From: Phycisphaerales bacterium UBA1926
Lineage (GTDB): Bacteria > Planctomycetota > Phycisphaerae > Phycisphaerales > UBA1924
Direction of reading: 5' to 3'
Assembly: GCA_002337215.1 (NCBI GenBank)
Contig: DDFO01000022.1
Span: forward strand, 300,468-347,102
Length of the DNA: 46,635 bases
A program made the position numbers and the translations under genes. The notes under the pieces are model-generated. The model was not told the origin of the DNA. It ran no database searches and saw only the letters and a list, made by a program, of their open reading frames with translations. How positions within the stretch are numbered: position 1 is the stretch's first letter; every line of letters begins with the position of its first letter. Positions 10,026 to 18,761 of the stretch are shown here, one piece after another.

Positions 10026-12287
10026 ATGCGATCAACAGGGGTAGTCCGAGTTGTTCGGGGTGGTATCGCGGCGATCACGCTGCTGGCGGCCGGCGTGCCG
10101 GCGGCAAACGCCGACGTGCTCTCGCAGGCGAACGAGCTGGGGGTGAGTCATCTGACGCTCCAGACGATCAACAAGGTCGCACAGCGGAATGGCACGACGA
10201 CGACGCTGACCGTGGAGCTTGACGGCCGGGCGGTCACGCTCGAGGTCGAGCCCGATTCGGTCCGTTCCGATTCGTTCACAGTGGTCTTGGATCACGGTGG
10301 CGGTGTGATGGAGGAGATCGCACCGCCGCCGTCCAAGGTCGTCCGTGGCGAGATCGTCGGTGAGCCCGGCTCGATCGTGGCCGGCACTATCGATGGGGAC
10401 GCCGTCCGCCTGATGATCTTGCGGGGCGAGGAGTCCTGGTCGGTCCAGCCCGTCGACGGCGAGGGCGTCGGCGTGCACGCGGTCTACCCGGGTGACGCCG
10501 TGCTCGATCTGGGCGGGACGTGCTCGGTCGAGGCCCCGATCCGCGTCGAGGCCGAGCCGCCGGTTCACGCGCATCACATGGCGGACGGCGTAAGCAATCG
10601 GGGCTCGGGCGAATTCCGGATCGCGGAGATCGCGATCGAGGCCGACTGGCGGCTCTACAACAACAACTTCAACCGCAACGAGGCCAACCTGCTCAACGAC
10701 ATCGACTCGGTGCTCGCGGGTGTCTCCGCGGCCTATGAGCGTGACGTCGCGCTGACCTACGAGCTCACGCACGTGCTCATCCGCACGAGCTCGGGCGCGG
10801 ACCCCTACGACACAAACGACCCGAGCGCCCTGCTCGGCCAGTTCCAGCAGGAATGGAACAACAACCAGACCGGCATCCAGCGCGATGTCGCCCACCTCTG
10901 GTCGGGGCGGAACTTCTCCGGCTCGACGATCGGCATCGCCTACCTCGGTGTCATCTGCTCGGGGTCGTCCTACGGCGCCAACCAGATCCTGTTCACCGGA
11001 AATTTCAACTCTCGCGTGGGGCTCTTCGCCCACGAGCTGGGGCACAACTGGTCGGCCGAGCACTGCAACGAGCAGAGCGAGTGCAGGATCATGTGCAGCG
11101 GCCTGGGCGGGTGCAACGGGCTGGGCAACCCCGCACGGTTCGCGGCCGTTCCGATCTCACAGATCAGTGCGCACATCGCGAGCCGGACTTGCGTTGACAA
11201 CATCGGTATCGGTCTCCCGGTCTCCGAGAACTTCAACGGCCAGACTCTCGACCCGGTCACCTGGGGCGGCGTGTTCGGTTTCGAGTTCATCAACGACGGG
11301 TCGGCCCCCAGCGGCAACCGCGCAGCGCGGTTCGTCCCGCCCTTCATGGTCATGAGCACCGTCCCCATCGATCTCAGCGTGTCGCCCGGCAATGGCGTTG
11401 CCGTTCGCATCGCGGTGCGGCCCGAGCAGGCCACCGAGACGCCCTTCCGAATCTCCGCCGCGAGCGTCGGCGGGCCCAACCAGCGGATGGGTCTCATCAG
11501 TGTCGATGGCACGCCCGGCTATCAGCCCGCGGCTGTCTACCTCCCCGCGTCGACGCTCAATCAGGAAACGCTCGTCCGAGTCTCGGCCGACCCGGACGGC
11601 CCCGCGTGGCGTTTCGACGATCTTGAGGTCTTCGAGATCGTGTCGTCGGACGACGTTGCGGCGCTCCCCTTCATCGAGGACTACGAGCGGGCAGGGCTGT
11701 TCCTCGATTCCTGGCAGCCTTCCGATGTTGACGTCATCGCAGACAGTGAGTCGGCCGAGAGCGGCGACTACCTCGCAACCATGCCCGCCAATGGGCGGAT
11801 GGAGACCGTGAACCTGACCGCCTCGGGCGCGACCGACATCGTCTTCGGTGTCCGCGTCTCCAGCCCCGAGGGGGCTCCCGCGAGCGATGAACTCGTGATG
11901 ACCTACCGGAACTCCTCGGGCCAATGGGTCGAGGCTCGGCGATACACCGCGGCCGCGTTCCCGAGTGACGGGTTTGGTCTCGCGGAGGTCGTGCTCCCCG
12001 CGGACGCGTCCCACAATCAGCTCCGCGTCGCGATCGAGACGGTCGGCGCGGGCGGCACAACGCCCTGGCGCTTCGAGGACTTCGAGGTCGGCGGCGAAGC
12101 GCGGGCCGCCGATTGCCCCGCCGATCTCGCGGCCCCCGCGGGTGTGCTGGATCTCGCGGACATCAACGCCTTCGTGGGTGGGTTCACCGGCAACCAACCG
12201 ATCGCCGACCTCGCCGAGCCGTTCGGCGTCTACGACCTGAGCGACGTCGGCGCGTTCGTCGCGTCGTTCGTCGCGGGCTGCCCCTGA
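10026..12287 (+). CDS. Secreted M12-type zinc metalloprotease with GCP-type tail
   Basis: The start is the ATG at 10026, with AGGAGG six bases upstream; the frame opens further upstream but only across the previous gene. The product has 753 residues. Residues 1-29 are a signal peptide (AAITLLAAGVPAANA). A prodomain-like region precedes the catalytic domain, which has AHELGHNWSAEHC with zinc ligands H336, H340 and H346 and catalytic E337. The Met-turn is CRIMCS (M356). This is the metzincin layout of reprolysin/M12B-like peptidases. After the catalytic domain come two beta-sandwich-like regions of similar pattern (each ending with a WRFDDLEVFE or WRFEDFEVGG stretch), then the 57-residue paired tail ending AGCP. 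It probably acts outside the cytoplasm; the substrate is unknown. Confidence 0.88.
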   Translation: MRSTGVVRVVRGGIAAITLLAAGVPAANADVLSQANELGVSHLTLQTINKVAQRNGTTTTLTVELDGRAVTLEVEPDSVRSDSFTVVLDHGGGVMEEIAPPPSKVVRGEIVGEPGSIVAGTIDGDAVRLMILRGEESWSVQPVDGEGVGVHAVYPGDAVLDLGGTCSVEAPIRVEAEPPVHAHHMADGVSNRGSGEFRIAEIAIEADWRLYNNNFNRNEANLLNDIDSVLAGVSAAYERDVALTYELTHVLIRTSSGADPYDTNDPSALLGQFQQEWNNNQTGIQRDVAHLWSGRNFSGSTIGIAYLGVICSGSSYGANQILFTGNFNSRVGLFAHELGHNWSAEHCNEQSECRIMCSGLGGCNGLGNPARFAAVPISQISAHIASRTCVDNIGIGLPVSENFNGQTLDPVTWGGVFGFEFINDGSAPSGNRAARFVPPFMVMSTVPIDLSVSPGNGVAVRIAVRPEQATETPFRISAASVGGPNQRMGLISVDGTPGYQPAAVYLPASTLNQETLVRVSADPDGPAWRFDDLEVFEIVSSDDVAALPFIEDYERAGLFLDSWQPSDVDVIADSESAESGDYLATMPANGRMETVNLTASGATDIVFGVRVSSPEGAPASDELVMTYRNSSGQWVEARRYTAAAFPSDGFGLAEVVLPADASHNQLRVAIETVGAGGTTPWRFEDFEVGGEARAADCPADLAAPAGVLDLADINAFVGGFTGNQPIADLAEPFGVYDLSDVGAFVASFVAGCP
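12114..12284 (+). repeat. Paired dockerin-like tail repeats, copy 2
   Basis: This encodes the last 57 residues of the metalloprotease. CPADLAAPAGVLDLADINAF and ADLAEPFGVYDLSDVGAF are the two repeats, and the end is SFVAGCP. It has the same length as copy 1 and aligns with it without gaps, which suggests a common domain inherited with the tandem gene pair or exchanged between the two. Confidence 0.8.
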
Positions 12288-12316
12288 TCCGGTTCGGCTG
12301 ATCGAGAATTGATCCA

Positions 12317-12344
12317 CGCGGCGTCCCACGGGGCGCCGCGTTTT
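12317..12344 (+). terminator. Rho-independent terminator after the metalloprotease
   Basis: CGCGGCG at 12317-12323 pairs with CGCCGCG at 12334-12340, and the stem can extend inward through CCC/GGG with one G-T pair. TTTTC follows directly. It sits 30 bp after the protease stop and before trkA, so it separates the secreted pair from the potassium-uptake genes. Confidence 0.75.
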
Positions 12345-12417
12345 CATTGAATCGAGCCGACGATCCGGCCGGCCGGCAGAGGATCGGTTATCCCTATACT
12401 GCCCGCGAGGTGAAGGC

Positions 12418-13797
12418 ATGAATATCGTCATCTGCGGCGCGGGGCATGTGGGCTACCACTCCGCCGAGGTGCTCGCCGCCGCGGGCCATCGAGTGACCGT
12501 GATCGACAACGACCCGACTCGGCTCCGGGCCGTGCAGGACACGCTCGACGCCGCGACGCTCGATGGGTCGTGCTCCGAGCCTCGAATCCTGATCGAAGCG
12601 GGCGTGGGCAAGGCCGATCTGCTGGTCGCGGCCACGAACCGCGACGAGGTGAACCTGCTCGCCGCGTCGCTGGGCAAGGGGCTGGGGGCGGACCGTGTCG
12701 TCGCCCGCGTCCACCACCGCGCGTTCTTCGAAAACAGCGTGTTCAACTACGCGGAGCATCTGGGCATCGACCGCCTGATCTGCCCCGAGTACGTGGCGGC
12801 CCAGGCGATCGCCCGCTCGCTCCGAAACCCAGCCGCGATCGCGATCGAGACCTTCGCCAGGGGCGGGATCGAGATCCAGGAGTTCCCGGTCCCGGCCGGC
12901 GCGCCCGCCGTGGGCAAGTCGCTCAGTGAACTGCGTCTTCCTCCGCACACCCGGCTGGTCGCGATCTCGCGTGACTCGTTCGTCTCCCTCCCGCGCGCGA
13001 ACAGCACGATCGAGGAGGGCGACGTCGTCATTCTGCTGAGCGACAAGGAAAACTTCGACGCGGCGCTCGAGGCCTTCGGCGCCAAGGGCGGGGGCTCACG
13101 CCGACGCATCGCGATCATGGGTGGTCCCGCGATGACGGTCTGGCTCTGCCGGGCGCTCCGGTCCAGGCGGTTCTCGATCCGCGTGTTTGAGGAGGACGCC
13201 GAACGCGCCGAGGAACTCGCCGAGAAGCTGCCCTGGACCACGGTCATCAACGCCGATCCGACCGATGAAGCGGTCTTCGTCGAAGAGTCGCTCGCGCAGG
13301 TCGATACATTCGTCGCGCTCACCAACGACGATGAGCGGAACATCCTCGGCAGCGCCTGGGTCAAGAGCAAGGGCGTCGGCCAGGCGATCGCGGTCGTGCA
13401 GCGCCCGCAGTACGCCCACCTGCTCCAGCACGTCGGGATCGATCGCTCCTACAGCCCGCGTTCATCGGCGGTGTCCGAGATCATGAACGTCCTCGAAGAG
13501 CGCGGACTGCGCCGGGTGACGTCGCTCGCCGAGGGTGTGCTCGATATCTTCCGCGCCCGCGTCGAGCCCGATTCGGAGATCGTCGGGCGTTCGCTCCGGG
13601 ATATCCCCGAACTCGGGGCATGGGTCGTTGTCGCGGTCGAGCACGGCGAGGACGTCACCGTTCCAACCGCAGAGACCGTCATCCAGGCGGGCGACACCGT
13701 ACTGGTCGTGGGTCCAAACGGGACGGACAAGAAACTCGCCAAAATCCTCGCGACCAGTGTCAAACGCTCCGCTGACCCTGCCTCCACCGTTTCGTGA
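12418..13797 (+). CDS. trkA: Trk potassium uptake regulatory subunit TrkA
   Basis: A 459-residue protein, the normal length for full two-unit TrkA. The N-terminal Rossmann fold shows MNIVICGAGHVGYHSAEVLA and the acidic VTVIDND that contacts NAD(H). A TrkA_C-like segment follows, then a second RCK unit starting IAIMGGPAMTVWLCRAL, whose glycine motif is degenerate as is common in the second half, and a second TrkA_C segment. TrkA is the cytoplasmic, nucleotide-binding gating ring of the Trk system. trkH follows on the same strand after 108 bp (or 39 bp with the alternative start), so the two are probably co-transcribed. Confidence 0.95.
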   Translation: MNIVICGAGHVGYHSAEVLAAAGHRVTVIDNDPTRLRAVQDTLDAATLDGSCSEPRILIEAGVGKADLLVAATNRDEVNLLAASLGKGLGADRVVARVHHRAFFENSVFNYAEHLGIDRLICPEYVAAQAIARSLRNPAAIAIETFARGGIEIQEFPVPAGAPAVGKSLSELRLPPHTRLVAISRDSFVSLPRANSTIEEGDVVILLSDKENFDAALEAFGAKGGGSRRRIAIMGGPAMTVWLCRALRSRRFSIRVFEEDAERAEELAEKLPWTTVINADPTDEAVFVEESLAQVDTFVALTNDDERNILGSAWVKSKGVGQAIAVVQRPQYAHLLQHVGIDRSYSPRSSAVSEIMNVLEERGLRRVTSLAEGVLDIFRARVEPDSEIVGRSLRDIPELGAWVVVAVEHGEDVTVPTAETVIQAGDTVLVVGPNGTDKKLAKILATSVKRSADPASTVS

Positions 13798-13905
13798 ATC
13801 TCGCACCGAGAACTGCGTTTCAGCCGGTCGGCTACCATGCCCGCGAGCCGAACGTTCGCTCGGCATGCGACCCGGTCTCCGAATCGAACGACCAACCGCC
13901 GCACC

Positions 13906-15432
13906 GTGAAATACCGATTTATTGTCAAACAACTCGGGATCCTGATCGCGGTGCTCGGCGCCGCGATGGCGATCGTCGCCGGCTGGGCCGGGCTCCGCGC
14001 GGGATTGGGTGCCAGGGGCGAACAGACCGCTGCGTGGGCGCTGCTCTTTGCCGCCGGTCTTGCCGGCGTCGCCGCGCTCATCTTCTGGCTCATCGGCAGG
14101 GGCAAGGTCGGGTATCTCGACCGGCGTGAGGCGTTGCTGCTCGTCGTGCTCTCGTGGATGTCTGCCGCGATCTTCGGCGGTGCGCCCTATCTGCTCTGGT
14201 CCCATTTCGCCGGGCTGGACGAACACGTCTTCCGGTCCCCGATCGCGTCGGTGTTTGAGGCGATGAGCGGGCTCACCACCACCGGCGCAACGGTCCTCAG
14301 CGACGTGGACGGCCTGCCCGACGCGCTGCACCTCTGGCGTGCACTCACCCACTGGTTCGGCGGGCTCGGCATCATCGTGCTGTTCGTCGCCGTGCTCCCG
14401 AGTCTCGGTGTGGGCGGACGCCGGCTCTTCGGCGTCGAGTCCGCGGGCCCCCAACCTGGCGGCGTACACCCTCAGATCCGTGATACCGCCCGCAACCTCT
14501 GGTACATCTACTCGGGGCTCACGATCGTCCAGATCATCGCGATGAAGCTGGCAGGGATGAGCCTCTTCGACGCGATCTGCCACGCGTTCGGCACGCTCGC
14601 CACGGGCGGATTCTCGACCCGAGGCGCGAGCGTGGGCGCCTACAACGAGGTCATCCAGGTCATCATTATCCTGTTCATGGTCCTTGCGGGATGCAATTTC
14701 GGGCTCTACCAGCAGCTCTTCCGCGGGAAATTCCGCGACGTGTACAAGGATCCCGAGCTCCGCGTGTACCTGTTCATCCTCGCGGGCGCGACCGCCGCGG
14801 TCGCGTTCTGGATCAACGGCACGACCATCGTCGAGACGACGGGCGACGCGGTGACCGCGAACGCCGGAGTCGCCCTGCGGGAGGCTGGGTTCAACGTCGT
14901 CGCGATCCAGACCACCACCGGATTTGGCACTTCAGATTTCAATGTCTGGGCCGCTCCCGCGAAGCTCATGCTCGTCACCCTGATGTTCGTGGGCGGGTGC
15001 GCGGGATCGACCTCGGGGGGCATCAAGGTCATCCGTGTCTGGATCGCTCTCAAAGTGCTCATCAACGAGGTCGAACGCGTCTTTCGCCCCCACATCGTCC
15101 GCCCCGTCCGCATCGGAGGCCGGGCGCTCGACCAGCAGGTCCGATCCGCCGCGGTGGTCTACATCGTCGGGATGCTCGTGCTCTTCGTTTTCGGCGCGTT
15201 CGCCGTCATGCTGCTCGAGGGTGACCGCGCCGATATGGCGACCGCCCTCACCGCATCGGTCGCGACGCTCTGCACGATCGGCCCGGGTCTCGGCGCGATC
15301 GGACCGATCGAGAACTACGGCTGGATGAACGACTCGACCCTCGCGACGCTCATCATCCTCATGCTCATGGGCCGGCTCGAGGTGCTCCCGGTGCTCGTTC
15401 TGATCGTCCCGAGCTACTGGCGCGGCGAGTGA
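13906..15432 (+). CDS. trkH: Trk potassium channel subunit TrkH
   Basis: The GTG at 13906 gives 508 residues beginning VKYRFIVKQLG, which matches the usual TrkH start; an upstream in-frame ATG at 13837 would add a 23-residue arginine-rich lead and cannot be excluded. The protein is polytopic. Selectivity-loop-like segments are visible: MSGLTTTGATVLSD, FGTLATGGFSTRG, TTTGFGTSDFN and a final ATLCTIGPGLGAIGP. SLGVGGRRLFGVESAGP lies between early helices, as in the family. TrkH is the ion-conducting inner-membrane subunit that works with TrkA. Confidence 0.95.
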   Translation: MKYRFIVKQLGILIAVLGAAMAIVAGWAGLRAGLGARGEQTAAWALLFAAGLAGVAALIFWLIGRGKVGYLDRREALLLVVLSWMSAAIFGGAPYLLWSHFAGLDEHVFRSPIASVFEAMSGLTTTGATVLSDVDGLPDALHLWRALTHWFGGLGIIVLFVAVLPSLGVGGRRLFGVESAGPQPGGVHPQIRDTARNLWYIYSGLTIVQIIAMKLAGMSLFDAICHAFGTLATGGFSTRGASVGAYNEVIQVIIILFMVLAGCNFGLYQQLFRGKFRDVYKDPELRVYLFILAGATAAVAFWINGTTIVETTGDAVTANAGVALREAGFNVVAIQTTTGFGTSDFNVWAAPAKLMLVTLMFVGGCAGSTSGGIKVIRVWIALKVLINEVERVFRPHIVRPVRIGGRALDQQVRSAAVVYIVGMLVLFVFGAFAVMLLEGDRADMATALTASVATLCTIGPGLGAIGPIENYGWMNDSTLATLIILMLMGRLEVLPVLVLIVPSYWRGE

Positions 15433-15471
15433 TCGGTCCCGCTCGGCCCGCACGCCCTTCTACCCTCCCGC

Positions 15472-17421
15472 ATGACCCGATCCGAATCAAAGAACCCGGC
15501 ACCTGTTCCAGAGACGATCATCGGCATCGACCTGGGGACGACCAACAGCCTTGTCGCGATCGCAGATGAATCCGGGCCCAGAGTGCTCGCCCCGCGCGAC
15601 GGGGCGCCGATCGTCCCGAGCGTGGTCCGCTACGAGCGCGAAGCAGGCGACATCAAGGCCACCGTCGGCGTTGATGCCCGGGACCGCGCCGTCGAGTTCC
15701 CGCGAACAACCGTCGCGAGCGCGAAACGGCTGATGGGCCGGAGCGTCGCAGACTGTGCGCACGACCGCGAATATCTCGGCTACGACATCGTCGCCGGTGA
15801 GCACGACACCGCGCGCATCGCCCTGCCGCTCGACGGACCCGACGTGCCGCCGACCGTGATCAGCCCGCAGGAGGTCTCGGCGGCCATCCTCGCCGACCTG
15901 CGCGCGCGCGCCGAGTCCGTGCTGGGCCGACCCGTCTCGAAGGCGGTCGTGACCGTGCCTGCCTACTTCGATGATGCCCAACGCCAGGCGACCCGCGACG
16001 CGGGGCGGATCGCGGGGCTCGAGGTCGTGCGGATCGTCAACGAGCCCACCGCGGCGGCGCTCGCCTACGGGCTCGGGGCCGACCGAGACTCGGCGCGGAA
16101 CGCGGGTGTGCGCCACGTCGCGGTCTACGACCTGGGCGGCGGGACGTTCGACATCTCCATCCTGCGGATCACCCCGACTGGCGGTGGGGGCGAGGACGGC
16201 GATCCCGCCGGGACCGCGTTCTACCAGGTACTCTCCACCGCGGGCGACACCCACCTGGGCGGCGACGACATCGACAACGCGATCGTGAAGCTGATCTCCG
16301 ACGGGATCGGGGTGCAGATCGGTTCGGACGCGGCACTGCCCGCGGAGAGCCGGCGCGCGATCGCCCAGTTTTCCCGGGCTGTCAAGCATCGCCTCAGCGA
16401 CGAGGACTCCGCTGCTGTACGCATCGACCTTGGGGGTAGGAGCGTCTATGAGCGCACGATCACACGCGATGAACTCGAGACGATGATCGGTCCCATGGTC
16501 GACCGGACGATCGCGGCGTGCGAGCGAGCCGTGCGCGACGCGAAGGACGCGCTCGATGGCGCGGACATCGACTCGGTCGTCATGGTGGGGGGATCGACAC
16601 GGATCCCGCTCGTGCGCGAATGCGTGGGCGCATTCTTCGGGCTCGAGCCCTATACGGCCCTCGACCCCGACACCGTTGTCGCCCTCGGCGCGGCGGTCCA
16701 GGGCTCGATCCTCGCGGGCGCACACCGCGGGTCGCTGCTGCTCGACGTGATCCCGTTGAGCCTCGGCATCGAGACCCAGGGCGGCGCGGTCGCGAAGCTC
16801 ATCATGCGCAACAGTCCCGTCCCGGCCCGCGCCACCGAGATGTTCTCGACCAGCATCGATGGGCAGGTCTCAATCAAGCTCAACGTGCTCCAGGGCGAAC
16901 GCGAGATGGCGGGGGACTGCAGGAGTCTGGGCGAGTTCCACCTCACAGGGCTGCCCCCGATGCCCGCGGGGATCCCGCAGCTCGAGGTCGAGTTTCTTGT
17001 TGATGCCAACGGCGTGCTGAACGTCGCCGCCGTCGAGAAACGCAGCGGCAAGCGGGCGGGTCTCCAGATCGTCCCGAACCACGGGCTGACCGAGACCGAG
17101 GTCGATCGGATGGAGGCCGACGCGTTCAAACACGCCCGCGAGGACATGACCAGGCACCGCATCGCGGACCTGATCGTGAACACAAGGCTCGACCTGAAAT
17201 GGATCGGCGAACGCTTCGAGAAGTACGGCGGGAAGATGACCGAGACCGACCGTTCGGCGCTGTCGTCGGCGATCGACTCGGCTCGTGATCTTGCCGGCAA
17301 GGCCGAGGCGGATTGGTCGAGTGTGCCGCCCGATGCGTTGCACGCCGCGAAAGAGTCCCTCGACCGGCTGAGCGTTCCGCTCCAGGAAATCGGGATCTCC
17401 GAGAGCCTGAAGCGGGAGTGA
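15472..17421 (+). CDS. Hsp70-family chaperone (DnaK/HscA-like)
   Basis: A 649-residue Hsp70 with a 15-residue extension before the first ATPase motif, IIGIDLGTTNSLVAI. Other ATPase-domain motifs are AVVTVPAYFDDAQRQATRDA, IVNEPTAAALAYGLG, VYDLGGGTFDISIL and VVMVGGSTRIPLV. The substrate-binding domain starts near DVIPLSLGIETQGG, and the helical lid is present. The C-terminus lacks the acidic EEVD-like or glycine-rich tail of main DnaK. Several sequence choices (SPQEVSAAILADL, the AGLQIV region) recall HscA, but no isc genes, dnaJ or grpE are adjacent. It follows trkH by 39 bp on the same strand. It is likely a secondary Hsp70; its client is unknown. Confidence 0.9.
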   Translation: MTRSESKNPAPVPETIIGIDLGTTNSLVAIADESGPRVLAPRDGAPIVPSVVRYEREAGDIKATVGVDARDRAVEFPRTTVASAKRLMGRSVADCAHDREYLGYDIVAGEHDTARIALPLDGPDVPPTVISPQEVSAAILADLRARAESVLGRPVSKAVVTVPAYFDDAQRQATRDAGRIAGLEVVRIVNEPTAAALAYGLGADRDSARNAGVRHVAVYDLGGGTFDISILRITPTGGGGEDGDPAGTAFYQVLSTAGDTHLGGDDIDNAIVKLISDGIGVQIGSDAALPAESRRAIAQFSRAVKHRLSDEDSAAVRIDLGGRSVYERTITRDELETMIGPMVDRTIAACERAVRDAKDALDGADIDSVVMVGGSTRIPLVRECVGAFFGLEPYTALDPDTVVALGAAVQGSILAGAHRGSLLLDVIPLSLGIETQGGAVAKLIMRNSPVPARATEMFSTSIDGQVSIKLNVLQGEREMAGDCRSLGEFHLTGLPPMPAGIPQLEVEFLVDANGVLNVAAVEKRSGKRAGLQIVPNHGLTETEVDRMEADAFKHAREDMTRHRIADLIVNTRLDLKWIGERFEKYGGKMTETDRSALSSAIDSARDLAGKAEADWSSVPPDALHAAKESLDRLSVPLQEIGISESLKRE

Positions 17422-17480
17422 ACCCACGCGGCACGATCGGCGTGCGAGGCGGTCGGTTGTTGTCGATCAATCGGCGTCGA

Positions 17481-18578
17481 TCAGTCGATGTCCATCAGCA
17501 CCTTGATGCCGTCGCCCGAGATCATGGTGTCGAACGCCTTCTCGTAGTCCGCCATCGGGTAGGAATGCGTGATGATCTCATCGAGCTTGAGCCGGCCCGA
17601 GAGGAGCAGGTCCTCCATCTGGTACCAGGTCTCCCACATCCGCCGGCCGTTGATGCCAAGCACGGTGCAGCCCTTGAAGATGATGTTGGCGTTGAAATCG
17701 AAGTCGACGCTCCGTGCCGGGAGCCCAAGCAGCGCCGCGGTGCCGCCGTTGCGAAGCGTGCGGAACCCCTCGTCCATCGCCTGCGGCGCGCCGCTCATCT
17801 CCAGCAGCACATCGACGCCCTCGCCCCGGGTTTCGTTCCTGACGGTCCGCATCCACTCGCTGCCATCGGCGCTGTTGAACGCCTCGTCGGCGCCGAGCTT
17901 GCGGGCCAGGCCCAGCCGGGCGGGGTTGATGTCGGTGCAGTAGATCCGCGCCGCGCCCGCGGCTTTCGCGACCGTCACCGCCATCAGGCCGATGATGCCG
18001 ACGCCCGAGATAAGCACGCTCTTGGCGCTCACATCGGCCGACATCACGGTGTGCACCGCGTTGCCCAGGGGATCGAACGTCGCGGCGATGCGATCGGAGA
18101 TGTCGGGGTGGATGGGCCAGACGTTCGTCTCGGGGACGCAGACATATTCAGCGAACACGCCGTCGCGGTCGACGCCCAGGATCTTGGTGTCCCACGCGAT
18201 GTGGGCGTTGCCGGTCCGGCTGTTGTAATCGAGCCCCGCGGTGATGTGCCCCTCGGCGCTCACACGCTGCCCGACCTCGACGGTCTTCACCGCCTCGCCC
18301 ACCGCGGCGACCTCGCCCGCCACCTCGTGCCCCGTGACGATGCCCACCGGGATCCGCCCCGCGGCCCATTCGTCCCATTGCCAGATATGCCGGTCGGTGC
18401 CGCAGATGCCCGCTTTTTTCACGCGGATCAGCACGTCGAGGGGGCCCACCGTGGGGCGGGGCCGGGCGGCGTCGAGTGTGAGCCCTTCGCCCGCGCGGTG
18501 TTTCACGAGCGCCCGCATGGTGGCGGGCAGTTCGAGGTTGTCGGCGGGCGGGCATGGTGCGGGGGCGGTCAACGTCAT
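17481..18578 (-). CDS. tdh: L-threonine 3-dehydrogenase-like medium-chain dehydrogenase without structural-zinc cysteines
   Basis: From the ATG at 18578 the product has 365 residues; a second ATG at 18518 (MRALVKHRAGEGL) gives 345, closer to typical Tdh. Numbering here uses the longer form. The catalytic zinc site is visible as KAGICGTDRHIW (C59) and GHEVAGEV (H84, E85). The NAD-binding fold has SGVGIIGLMAVTVAKAAGA, and EMSGAPQAMDEGF, NGRRMWETWYQM and FDPLGNAVHT match Tdh closely. The structural-zinc lobe, normally four cysteines, reads EGHITAGLDYNSRTGNAHIA here with none. Tdh oxidises L-threonine to 2-amino-3-ketobutyrate; its usual partner kbl is not nearby. The exact substrate is an inference. 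Confidence 0.85.
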   Translation of the reverse strand: MTLTAPAPCPPADNLELPATMRALVKHRAGEGLTLDAARPRPTVGPLDVLIRVKKAGICGTDRHIWQWDEWAAGRIPVGIVTGHEVAGEVAAVGEAVKTVEVGQRVSAEGHITAGLDYNSRTGNAHIAWDTKILGVDRDGVFAEYVCVPETNVWPIHPDISDRIAATFDPLGNAVHTVMSADVSAKSVLISGVGIIGLMAVTVAKAAGAARIYCTDINPARLGLARKLGADEAFNSADGSEWMRTVRNETRGEGVDVLLEMSGAPQAMDEGFRTLRNGGTAALLGLPARSVDFDFNANIIFKGCTVLGINGRRMWETWYQMEDLLLSGRLKLDEIITHSYPMADYEKAFDTMISGDGIKVLMDID

Positions 18579-18761
18579 GGGCCATGATATCCGCGATCGG
18601 ATTGGAGCAATACAGTGGGCGGGCCGGCGTTGAATGTTCCGCGGCGGTGCTCGGATTCGTCGATGACTTCCAGATTCTCGGGCAGGGTCCGGCCGATAGG
18701 GGTAAGGAGCGTCCCCACAGATTCGCAGCCCGCCCGGCCCGGCCCGGTACGATGAACGCAT

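Noticed and set aside
17422..17480. Terminator between the Hsp70 and tdh genes
   Set aside because: Only a five-base stem (GCACG/CGTGC) with no T tract could be found.
17313..18587. 424-codon plus-strand frame opposite the threonine-dehydrogenase-like gene
   Set aside because: It overlaps the end of the Hsp70 gene and all of tdh, and its translation shows no domain.
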